Assembly (NCBI GenBank): GCA_963701715.1 | Contig: CAVPAX010000004.1 | Span: 434,001-498,000, forward strand | DNA: 64,000 bases | Source of the DNA: Methylotenera_A sp963701715 | GTDB taxonomy: Bacteria > Pseudomonadota > Gammaproteobacteria > Burkholderiales > Methylophilaceae | Direction of reading: 5' to 3' | Shown: in pieces, positions 6,657-17,200 of the stretch | Layout: each line of letters opens with the position of its first letter | Position numbering within the stretch: the stretch's first letter is position 1 | Translations under genes and position numbers: made by a program | Notes under the pieces: generated by a model | What the model saw: the letters and a program-made list of their open reading frames with translations, nothing else | Told to the model about the DNA's origin: nothing | Database searches by the model: none

Positions 6657-8747
6657 TTATTTCTTGTTAATAATGGCATCTGCCACGTTTCTTGGTGCTT
6701 CAGTGTAATGCTTGAATTCCATGCTGTAACTTGCACGACCTTGTGACAATGAACGTACAACTGTTGAATAACCAAACATCTCTGCCAAAGGCACTTCGGC
6801 ACGAATCACTTTACCAGTTGGATTGTCTTCCATGCCTTGAATCATGCCGCGACGTGATGACAAGTCACCCATCACGTCACCCATGTAGTCTTCGGGCGTT
6901 TCGACTTCTACCGCCATCATAGGCTCGAGGAGGATTGGATCGGCTTTACGCATCCCATCTTTAAATGCTATAGAAGCTGCCATTTTGAAGGCGTTTTCGT
7001 TCGAGTCGACATCATGGTATGAACCATCAAATAAGGTGACTTTTACATCAACCACAGGGAACCCCGCCAAAATACCTGCAGGAATAGTCTCGCGCAATCC
7101 CTTATCAACCGCAGGAATAAATTCGCGCGGCACAGTACCACCTTTAATAGCATCCACAAATTCGAAACCTTTTCCAGGTTCGTTTGGTTCCATTTTGAGC
7201 CAAACATGTCCATACTGACCTTTACCGCCGGATTGTTTAACGAACTTGCCTTCGATTTCAACTGATTTCTTAATTGCTTCACGGTAAGCCACTTGCGGTG
7301 CGCCAACATTAGCCTCAACACCAAACTCGCGTTTCATACGGTCAACCAGAATCTCCAAGTGCAACTCACCCATACCAGAAATAATAGTTTGGTTGGTTTC
7401 TTCGTCAGTCTTCACGCGGAAAGATGGATCTTCCTGTGCCAAACGATTTAATGCTATGCCCATTTTTTCTTGGTCTGCCTTCGTTTTTGGCTCAACTGCA
7501 ACGTGAATCACTGGCTCTGGGAAAATCATGCGCTCTAAAATCACTTCATGATTTAAACCACAAAGCGTATCTCCTGTAGTAGCTTCTTTTAGACCCACCG
7601 CAGCCGCGATGTCACCCGCACGAACTTCATCAATCGGCTCACGGGTGTTTGCATGCATTTGTACAATACGACCGATACGCTCTTTTTTACCCTTGATTGG
7701 GTTATAAACTGTATCACCTGCATTTACCACGCCAGAATAAACGCGGAAGAAAATAAGTTGGCCCACAAATGGGTCAGTCATGATTTTGAACGCTAAAGCG
7801 GAGAATTTTTCATCATCGGAAGCTTTTAAGCGGATTTCATTGCCATCTGCATCTTCTGCTTTAGTAGGAGGAATATCCGTTGGTGCTGGCATCAGTTCGA
7901 TCACCTTATCCAACATGGCTTGCACGCCTTTATTTTTGAAGGCGGATCCGCATACCATTGGAACGATTTCAAAGGCAATAGTACGAATACGCAAGCCCTT
8001 TAAGATATCAGCTTCGGACAAATCACCCTCTTCGAGGTATTTATTCATGAGCTCTTCATTGGCTTCCGCCGCAGCTTCCACCATGTTTTCACGCCATTTG
8101 TCGCACTCTGCTTTTAAGTCGGCAGGAATATCGCGATAATCAAACTTCATGCCTTGAGATGCTTCATCCCAGTAAACAGCTTTCATTTTGATTAAATCAA
8201 CTACGCCTTCGAATTTTTCTTCTGCGCCAATTGGCACTTGCAAAGGAATCGGATTAGCTTTTAGACGTGCACGCATTTGGTCGTACACTTTGAAGAAGTT
8301 CGCACCTGCGCGGTCCATCTTGTTGACAAACGCCAAGCGCGGCACTTTGTATTTGTTGGCTTGACGCCACACAGTTTCAGATTGTGGCTGCACACCACCC
8401 ACCGCACAATACACCATACATGCGCCATCTAGCACGCGCATTGAACGCTCCACCTCAATAGTAAAGTCAACGTGGCCTGGAGTATCAATAATGTTGATAC
8501 GGTGTTGATCGAATTGACCTGCCATACCCTTCCAAAAACAGGTGGTAGCAGCAGAGGTGATGGTAATGCCGCGCTCTTGCTCTTGTTCCATCCAGTCCAT
8601 GGTGGCCGCACCATCATGCACTTCACCAATTTTATGGTTTACACCAGTGTAATAGAGAATGCGCTCCGTTGTCGTTGTCTTACCAGCGTCAATGTGTGCA
8701 GAAATACCAATATTACGGTAGCGTTCAATAGGGGTTTTACGAGCCAC
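6657..8747 (-). CDS. fusA: Elongation factor G
   Basis: This 696-residue EF-G catalyses ribosomal translocation and, with ribosome recycling factor, ribosome recycling. The GTPase domain shows AHIDAGKTTTTERIL near residue 17, DTPGHVDF near 88 and NKMDRAGA near 142. Domains II to V follow, with the C-terminal FGYSTVVRSLSQGRASY segment. Length and order are normal. It lies between rpsG and tuf copy A in the str operon with short gaps and no promoter that I can see. Confidence 0.97.
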   Translation of the reverse strand: MARKTPIERYRNIGISAHIDAGKTTTTERILYYTGVNHKIGEVHDGAATMDWMEQEQERGITITSAATTCFWKGMAGQFDQHRINIIDTPGHVDFTIEVERSMRVLDGACMVYCAVGGVQPQSETVWRQANKYKVPRLAFVNKMDRAGANFFKVYDQMRARLKANPIPLQVPIGAEEKFEGVVDLIKMKAVYWDEASQGMKFDYRDIPADLKAECDKWRENMVEAAAEANEELMNKYLEEGDLSEADILKGLRIRTIAFEIVPMVCGSAFKNKGVQAMLDKVIELMPAPTDIPPTKAEDADGNEIRLKASDDEKFSALAFKIMTDPFVGQLIFFRVYSGVVNAGDTVYNPIKGKKERIGRIVQMHANTREPIDEVRAGDIAAAVGLKEATTGDTLCGLNHEVILERMIFPEPVIHVAVEPKTKADQEKMGIALNRLAQEDPSFRVKTDEETNQTIISGMGELHLEILVDRMKREFGVEANVGAPQVAYREAIKKSVEIEGKFVKQSGGKGQYGHVWLKMEPNEPGKGFEFVDAIKGGTVPREFIPAVDKGLRETIPAGILAGFPVVDVKVTLFDGSYHDVDSNENAFKMAASIAFKDGMRKADPILLEPMMAVEVETPEDYMGDVMGDLSSRRGMIQGMEDNPTGKVIRAEVPLAEMFGYSTVVRSLSQGRASYSMEFKHYTEAPRNVADAIINKK

Positions 8748-8809
8748 GATACTTTACCTTTGCTATCAATTCAATCTTAAATTCTTAAAGAGCGAGAAAA
8801 CTAAAACTG

Positions 8810-9280
8810 CTAAAAACGGAAATGCGAGAACGCCTTGTTAGCCTCTGCCATACGGTGCACTTCTTCACGTTTTTTCATCGCCGAACCACGACCTTCAGAA
8901 GCCTCTACCAACTCAGCCGCCAAGCGCAATCCCATCGATTTCTCACCGCGTTTACGTGCAGCATCGCGCAACCAGCGCATCGCTAAAGCACTGCGGCGGC
9001 TTGGGCGCACCTCAACAGGCACCTGATAGTTAGCACCACCTACACGGCGACTTTTTACTTCCACTAATGGACGTAGGTTGATCAACGCAGTCGTGAACAC
9101 TTCTAGTGCGTCCTTACCGCTTTTTGCAGCCACCTGATCAAATGCGCCGTACAATATACGCTCTGCTACTGATTTTTTACCACCGGTCATCAATACATTT
9201 ACAAATTTAGAAACCTCCTGGCTTCCAAATTTAGGGTCAGGCAGAATGTTGCGTTTGGGAACTTCTCTACGTCTTGGCAT
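8810..9280 (-). CDS. rpsG: 30S ribosomal protein S7
   Basis: This 156-residue S7 starts MPRRREVPKR and contains GGKKSVAERILYGAF and QVPVEVRPSRRSALAMRWL. S7 nucleates assembly of the small-subunit head. In E. coli it also represses the str operon by binding the rpsL-rpsG gap. Here that gap is 91 bases and contains GGCC-rich inverted segments, but I could not define a clear S7 site. It sits in the normal position between rpsL and fusA. Confidence 0.96.
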   Translation of the reverse strand: MPRRREVPKRNILPDPKFGSQEVSKFVNVLMTGGKKSVAERILYGAFDQVAAKSGKDALEVFTTALINLRPLVEVKSRRVGGANYQVPVEVRPSRRSALAMRWLRDAARKRGEKSMGLRLAAELVEASEGRGSAMKKREEVHRMAEANKAFSHFRF

Positions 9281-9371
9281 ACTTTACTCTACTTTCTCTG
9301 TTCTCTGTTATGTTTTGCTAGCAACTACTTTAGCAAGGCCTTTGGACGGCCGCTTTCAAATTTTACAGCTA

Positions 9372-9761
9372 TTATTTAGCCGCTTTACCTTCTTTAGGAC
9401 GCTTAGCACCGTATTTAGAACGTGATTGTTTACGATCTTTCACGCCCGCGGTATCCAAGCTACCGCGCACCATATGGTAACGCACGCCCGGCAAGTCTTT
9501 TACACGACCTCCGCGCAGCAATACCACGCTATGCTCTTGCAGGTTATGACCTTCACCGCCTATATAGCTAATCACTTCATAGCCATTGGTTAAACGCACC
9601 TTTGCAACTTTACGCAGCGCTGAGTTTGGTTTTTTAGGTGTTGTTGTATAAACACGTGTGCAAACACCGCGCTTTTGAGGACAAGCCTCAAGTGCCGGTA
9701 CTTTGCTTTTAGTAACCACTTTAACGCGTGGCTTACGAACTAACTGGTTGATGGTTGGCAT
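9372..9761 (-). CDS. rpsL: 30S ribosomal protein S12
   Basis: This 129-residue S12 is the decoding-centre protein. The TPKKPNSALRKV segment and the GGRVKDLPGVRYH segment carry the lysines and proline whose mutation gives streptomycin resistance. All look wild type, so the strain is expected to be sensitive as far as S12 is concerned. It is the first gene of the str operon, with a strong promoter and a leader hairpin directly upstream. Confidence 0.97.
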   Translation of the reverse strand: MPTINQLVRKPRVKVVTKSKVPALEACPQKRGVCTRVYTTTPKKPNSALRKVAKVRLTNGYEVISYIGGEGHNLQEHSVVLLRGGRVKDLPGVRYHMVRGSLDTAGVKDRKQSRSKYGAKRPKEGKAAK

Positions 9762-9788
9762 TGCCTATAACCTCTACTAAAAATATTG

Positions 9789-9810
9789 GCCTTATTGATG
9801 ACAATAAGGC
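9789..9810 (-). promoter_or_regulatory. Leader hairpin of the str operon
   Basis: GCCTTATTG and CAATAAGGC form a perfect 9-base stem with a 4-base loop. A short T-rich stretch follows after about six bases. It lies in the predicted rpsL leader, downstream of the promoter at 9829-9857. It may be a weak attenuator or an RNA-protein site. Confidence 0.45.
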
Positions 9811-9828
9811 TATTCTGAAAAACCAAGC

Positions 9829-9857
9829 ATTCTATTTAGCGCAGACAAATGTGTCAA
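9829..9857 (-). promoter_or_regulatory. Strong sigma70-type promoter of the str operon
   Basis: On the minus strand a perfect TTGACA (9857-9852) is followed after exactly 17 bases by TAGAAT (9834-9829). It is the best promoter match in the region and lies between the rpoC stop and rpsL. Confidence 0.8.
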
Positions 9858-9896
9858 GAGTTAAATAATTCTTAACACATTGTCAGCACAAATAAT

Positions 9897-12800
9897 TTAC
9901 TCAGCGGGTGTTTCTACTACAGCGACTACCGTTTCAACGTTTTCTTCCGAAGCGCTCACTTCTTGGCTATCTGCTTCAACATTAGTAAATAATGCCTCTG
10001 CTGCCATTGCCTCTGCTGAAGGCGCTGACGACGGCGTCAATGCTGCAACTGCAGCACGTTTGCGCGCTTCGTGATAAGCCAAGCCAGTGCCTGCTGGAAT
10101 CAAGCGTCCTACAATAACGTTCTCTTTCAGACCACGTAAATCGTCACGCTTACCTAATATCGCTGCCTCTGTCAGCACGCGTGTAGTTTCCTGGAACGAT
10201 GCAGCAGAGATAAACGAATCTGTCGATAAAGATGCTTTAGTAATACCAAGCAACACATATTCAAACTCGGCAGGACGTTTGTCTTGAGCAATCACGCTTT
10301 CATTTTCTGCCAACACGTCCGCACGCTCTACTTGCTCACCCTGAATGAAGCTGGTGTCGCCAGCATCGGTAATACGTACACGGCGCAACATTTGACGCAC
10401 AATCACTTCAATATGCTTGTCGTTAATCTTAACGCCTTGCAAACGATACACATCCTGCACTTCATCAATCACATAACGAGCCAACGCTTCACGGCCTTGC
10501 AGACGTAAAATATCATGCGGGTCTGCTGGACCATCTACAATGGTTTCACCTTTGGTCACTACCTGACCATCATGGGCTGTTACATGCTTATCTTTAGGAA
10601 TCAGAAACTCGCTCGCGTTCCCGTCCAAATCGGTAATAACCAAACGTTGCTTGCCTTTAGTGTCTTTACCAAAGCTGACGGTACCTGTAGTTTCAGCCAG
10701 CATTCCGGCATCTTTTGGTGATCGAGCTTCAAACAACTCAGCCACACGCGGCAGACCCCCAGTAATGTCACGGGTTTTTGATGACTCTTGCGGAATACGT
10801 GCAATCACTTCACCCACACCTACTTCTTGGCCATCTTTCACTGTAATAATGCAGCCTAGCTGAAACGTCACATTTACTGACTGATCACCACCGGCAATTT
10901 TTACTTCGTTGCCACTCGCATCCAGCAGCTTAATCTGTGGACGCAATCCCTTGGTTTGGCCTGCACGTTGTTTTGGATCAATCACTACCAATGATGACAA
11001 ACCTGTCACATCATCGATTTGCTTCGCAACGGTCACGCCTTCTTCCACGTTTTCAAACTTAACTTGGCCTGCATACTCTGTAATAATAGGACGAGTATGC
11101 GGATCCCAAGTTGCCAGCACCTGTCCAGCTTTAACAGCCTTGCCATCCATGACTGTTAATGTAGCGCCGTAAGGTACTTTATGACGTTCCCGCTCACGGC
11201 CATTGTCATCTGCAACGATCACTTCGCCATTGCGAGAAATTACAATTTGCTCGCCACGTGAGTTAGTGACATAACGCATGGTAGAAGTAAAGCTCAACAC
11301 ACCATTCGACTTACTTTCCACTTGACTCACAGAAGCAGCACGCGATACAGCACCACCAATGTGGAAGGTACGCATCGTCAACTGAGTACCCGGCTCACCG
11401 ATTGATTGCGCCGCAATCACGCCTACCGCTTCGCCCATGCTGATGAGCTTGCCGCGGCCCAAATCGCGACCATAGCATGTTGCACAAATACCATAACGCG
11501 TATCGCAAGTAAGCGCAGTACGCACTTTTACTTCATCGATACCCAAAGCATCGATTTTTTCAACCTCATCTTCAGTAAGCAAGGTACCTGCGGCGAAAAC
11601 CACTTCCTGAGTTTCAGGATGAATAATGTCTAACGCTGCTGTACGACCCAAGATACGATCATGCAAGGGCTCAACCACTTCGCCACCTTTAACTAAAGCC
11701 TTCGTTACCAAACCTTCGCTGGTACCGCAATCATGCTCAGTTACCACCAAGTCTTGCGTTACGTCGACCAAACGGCGCGTTAGATAGCCAGAGTTAGCTG
11801 TTTTCAATGCAGTATCAGCCAAGCCTTTACGCGCACCGTGGGTTGAAATAAAGTATTGCAACACATTCAAGCCATCGCGGAAATTTGCGGTAATCGGCGT
11901 TTCAATAATCGAACCATCCGGTTTCGCCATCAAGCCCCGCATACCCGCCAACTGACGAATCTGCGCTGCGGAACCACGTGCACCAGAGTCTGCCATCATA
12001 TAAATCGCATTGAATGACTCCTGTTTTAGGGCTTTTCCGTCTTTATCTTTAGCTTGTTTACCATCTTCATCCAATACCGCTTCTTCACGCAATTGCTTCA
12101 TCATGGCATCCGCCACTTTGTCACCTGCACGACCCCAGATATCCACCACCTTGTTGTAGCGTTCACCTTGTGTCACTAGGCCTGATGCATATTGGTCTTC
12201 AATTTCTTTAACTTCAGCTTCAGCTGCGTCAATCAACGACTCTTTTTCAGGTGGAACCAGCATATCGTTAATCGAAATAGAAATGCCTGCTTGAGTTGCG
12301 TACGAATAACCTGTATACATCAATTTATCAGCAAAAATTACCGTTTCACGGATACCAACTTTACGGAAAGAGGCGTTAATCAGTTTAGAAATTTCTTTCT
12401 TTTTCAGCGCCTTATCAATCAAACTGAATGGCAGGCCTGCTGGCAGAATGTCTGACAGCAAAGCACGCCCTACAGTCGTTTCGTAACGGGTTGTCTTTTC
12501 AGTTTTGTTGCCTTCCACATCCAACTCGTATTCTTTAATACGCACAGTAATTTTGGCGTGTAAATCAATCATATTCTGATCAAACACACGCTGCACTTCT
12601 TTCACGTCGCTAAAGCGCATGCCTTCACCACGTGCAGCCACTTTGTCGCGTGTCATGTAGTACAAGCCCAATACGATATCTTGTGATGGAACAATAATCG
12701 GCTCACCATTTGCTGGTGAAAGCACATTATTAGAAGCCAGCATTAATGTGCGCGCTTCCATTTGCGCTTCTAAGCTCAATGGAACGTGCACCGCCATTTG

Positions 12801-14193
12801 GTCACCGTCAAAGTCGGCGTTAAATGCCGCACAAACCAACGGATGCAATTGAATCGCTTTACCTTCGATCAAGATAGGTTCGAACGCTTGGATACCCAAA
12901 CGGTGCAAGGTTGGGCGCACGATTCAGCAATACCGGATGCTCGCGAATGACGTCTTCCAAGATATCCCATACTTCTGGCCCTTCTTCTTCAACCTTTTTC
13001 TTAGCAGCTTTAATTGTTGTCGCTAAACCTAATACTTCCAGTTTGTGGAAAATGAATGGCTTGAATAATTCCAAAGCCATTTTCTTAGGCAGACCACATT
13101 GGTGCAATTTCAATTGCGGACCCACCACAATCACTGAACGACCCGAGTAGTCCACACGTTTACCAAGCAAGTTTTGACGGAAACGACCACCTTTACCTTT
13201 AATCATATCAGCCAATGATTTCAATGGACGCTTGTTCGCGCCTGTCATCACCTTACCGCGACGGCCATTATCCAACAATGAATCAACCGCTTCTTGCAAC
13301 ATACGTTTTTCGTTACGTACGATGATTTCAGGTGCTTTCAACTCTAACAAGCGTTTCAAACGGTTGTTACGGTTAATCACGCGACGGTATAAATCATTCA
13401 AGTCTGAAGTTGCAAAACGGCCACCATCCAATGGTACCAATGGGCGCAGCTCTGGCGGCAACACAGGTAAGATTTCTAGAATCATCCACTCTGGTTTAAT
13501 GCCAGATTTTTGGAACGCCTCTAGCACTTTAAGACGTTTTGCTATTTTCTTGATTTTTGCCTCAGAGCCTGTTTCGCCTAAATCACGACGCAGAGTTTCA
13601 ATCTCATTATGGATGTCCATAGTGCGTAGCAATTCGCGCACCGCTTCAGCCCCCATCACCGCATTGAATTCGTCGCCGTATTCTTCAACCTTGGCTAAAT
13701 AGTCATCTTCCGTAAGCAACTGACCGCGCGTGAGTGGCGTCATGCCAGGGTCCACCACGATAAATGCTTCAAAGTACAACACACGCTCGATATCGCGCAA
13801 AGCAATATCAAGCACCATACCTAAACGGCTTGGTAGCGATTTCAAGAACCAAATATGCGCAACTGGTGAAGCTAGATCAATATGACCCATACGCTCACGA
13901 CGTACTTTAGATAAAGTAACTTCAACACCGCATTTTTCGCAGATCACACCGCGATGTTTCAAGCGTTTGTATTTGCCGCACAAGCACTCGTAATCTTTAA
14001 TCGGGCCAAAGATTTTTGCACAGAATAAACCATCGCGCTCTGGTTTGAAGGTACGATAGTTAATGGTTTCAGGCTTTTTAACTTCACCATATGACCATGA
14101 ACGGATTTTTTCGGGTGAAGCGAGCGCGATCTTAATTGCGTCAAACTCTTCTTCTTTAGTTACCTGTTTAAATAAGTCTAATAGAGCTTTCAT
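9897..14193 (-). CDS. rpoC: RNA polymerase beta' subunit, frame broken by one extra base
   Basis: Two frames together encode one RpoC of about 1431 residues, the normal size. The upstream part (14193 to about 12915) starts MKALLDLFKQ and carries the N-terminal zinc cluster (CLCGKY and CEKCGVEV). It ends in nonsense after HPVLLNRAP. The downstream part resumes with TLHRLGIQAFEP, the exact continuation, and contains the catalytic NADFDGD at about joined residues 460-466 and the second zinc site (CDTRYGICATCYGRD). Removing one G from the GGG at 12913-12915 restores the frame. Because the gene is essential, a sequence error is the likeliest cause. The C-terminus carries an acidic Ala/Val/Glu-rich tail. 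Confidence 0.95.
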
Positions 14194-14204
14194 GTGAATT
14201 CTCC

Positions 14205-17200
14205 TTAATTGCGATCTAAATCGATATCAATAGCGAGTGAGCGAATTTCTTTCACTAACACGTTAAATGACTCTGGCATGCCAGCATCGATTTTGTGTTC
14301 GCCTTTAACAATATTTTCGTACACTTTTGTACGGCCATTCACGTCATCCGACTTAACGGTAAGCATCTCTTGCAGAGTGTACGATGCTCCATAAGCTTCG
14401 AGCGCCCACACCTCCATCTCACCAAATCGTTGGCCACCAAATTGCGCCTTACCGCCCAATGGTTGTTGTGTCACTAATGAATATGGGCCTGTTGAACGCG
14501 CATGCATTTTGTCATCCACCAAATGATGCAGTTTAAGCACATGCATATAACCCACAGTCACAGGACGCTCAAACGCTTCGCCGGTTCGGCCATCAAACAA
14601 CTTCACTTGCGTTTTGCCGGCAGAGAATTGCAACTGCTTGGTACGTGCGTCATCATCTGGGAACGCCAAGTCAAGCATCGCCTTAATATCGGATTCTGCT
14701 GCACCATCGAACACTGGTGTTGCAAATGGCACACCGCTTTGTAGATTGCGTGCCAGCTCCAACACCTCACTGTCTGTGTAAGATTTAATATCTTCTTTCT
14801 TGCCAGTGCTATCATTGTAGATTTGTTCTAGGAATTTGCGAATTTCAGCGACCTTCACTTCCGATTCAAGCATTTCTTGAATGCGTAAACCTAGGCCTTT
14901 GGCAGCCCAACCCAGATGCACTTCTAAAATTTGACCGATATTCATCCGTGATGGAACCCCTAATGGGTTTAACACGATATCCATAGGGGTGCCATCAGCC
15001 ATGTGCGGCATATCTTCTACAGGTACGATTTTTGAAATTACACCCTTGTTACCATGACGGCCAGCCATCTTGTCACCGGGCTGAATGCGACGTTTCACAG
15101 CTAGATACACTTTAACCATTTTTTGGACGCCGGGTGGCAATTCATCACCTTGCGTCAATTTACGTTTTTTCTCATCGAAACGGCTGTCAAACTGAACACG
15201 CGCTTGACTTAAGCTGTCTTTTAATTGCTCGAGTTGACGTGCAGCTTCTTCGTCGCTTAATCGAATATCAAACCAGTCATAACGACCCACTGAATCCAGA
15301 TATTCCGGAGCAAGCGTATCACCTTTTTTCAGCTTGTTAGGACCGCCAGTAGCCACCTTACCTTCCAGCAAGCGACGAATACGGCCAAATGCATCATCTT
15401 CCACAATACGCATTTGGTCAGCCAGGTCTTGTTTGTAATGTGCAAGCTGGTCGTCGATGATTTGTTGGGCACGTGCATCACGGTCAATACCTTCGCGCGT
15501 AAACACTTGAACATCAATTACCGTGCCGCTCATTCCTGATGGAACGCGCAGTGATGTATCTTTAACGTCAGAGGCTTTCTCACCAAAAATCGCACGCAGC
15601 AATTTTTCTTCGGGTGTCAGTTGCGTTTCACCTTTTGGTGTAACTTTACCCACCAACACATCGCCTGCTTCAACTTCAGCTCCAATATAGATAATGCCTG
15701 ATTCGTCCAAGCGTCCTAGCATACGCTCGCTTAAATTAGAAATATCTTGTGTAATTTCTTCGGCACCTAACTTAGTATCACGTGCGACCACAGATAGTTC
15801 TTCAATATGAATGGACGTATAGCGGTCATCAGCTACTACACGCTCAGAGATTAAAATCGAGTCTTCGTAGTTATAGCCATTCCAAGGCATAAAGCCTACC
15901 AACATATTTTGCCCTAATGCCAGCTCACCCATATCAGTTGAAGCGCCGTCGGCTACAATGTCACCACGCTGCAGGCTGTCGCCCACCTTAACCAACGGGC
16001 GCTGGTTAATATTGGTATTTTGATTTGAACGCGTATATTTAGTCAGGTTATAAATATCCACACCGACTTCGCCCGCTTTGGCTTCATCGTCATTTACGCG
16101 AATCACAATACGACCAGAATCCACGTAATCCACAACACCTCCGCGGCGCGCCTGCACTGTGGTGCCGGAGTCGATTGCCACTGTACGCTCGATTCCTGTA
16201 CCAACCACTGCTTTTTCTGCGCGTAGACAAGGCACCGCCTGGCGCTGCATATTGGCACCCATTAATGCACGGTTGGCGTCATCGTGTTCCAGGAATGGAA
16301 TAAGAGAGGCAGCAACCGAAACAATCTGGCTTGGTGCTACGTCCATATATTGCACACGCTCAGGTTGTGTCATCGTAAATTCGTTGTGATGACGTGAAGA
16401 GATTAAATCTTCTTTAAACAAGCCTTTAGTATCCAACTCGGTATTCGCTTGCGCAATCATGAATTGGCTTTCTTCGATCGCAGACAAGTAATCAATGGTA
16501 TCTGAAACCTTGTTACCTTCTACACGACGATAAGGCGTTTCCAAGAAACCGTATTGATTCGTGCGTGCATACAAGGCTAACGAGTTAATCAAACCAATGT
16601 TTGGGCCTTCTGGTGTTTCAATTGGACACACACGGCCATAGTGGGTTGAGTGCACGTCACGTACCTCAAAGCCCGCACGTTCCCGTGTCAAACCACCTGG
16701 GCCTAATGCAGAAATACGACGTTTGTGCGTAATTTCTGACAACGGATTGGTTTGGTCCATGAATTGTGATAGTTGGCTTGAACCAAAAAACTCACGAATT
16801 GCACTAGAAACTGGTTTCGCATTAATCAAATCATGCGGCATCAAATTGTCAGATTCAGCCTGGCTCAAACGCTCTTTTACTGCACGCTCTACACGCACCA
16901 AACCAGCGCGGAATTGGTTCTCTGCCAATTCGCCCACTGAACGGATACGACGGTTACCCAAATGATCAATGTCATCAATCTCGCCTCTACCATTGCGCAA
17001 CTCAAGCAACACGCCAATCACAGCCAAGATGTCATCATTTGACAGCACATTTGAACCTGTGTCGCCTTGTGCTCCCACGCGCTCATAGAATTTACGCATC
17101 CAGTTGGCACTGCGCTCTTCCTGTTTTACAGGGTAAGCGCGGCGGTTAAATTTCATACGTCCAACCACTGATAAATCGTAACGCTCTTCGTTAAAGAACA

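Noticed and set aside
12859..14193. rpoC as a naturally split gene or programmed frameshift
   Set aside because: No slippery heptamer or downstream pseudoknot is visible. The break is a simple one-base insertion within the conserved segment before the active site, so an error is more likely.
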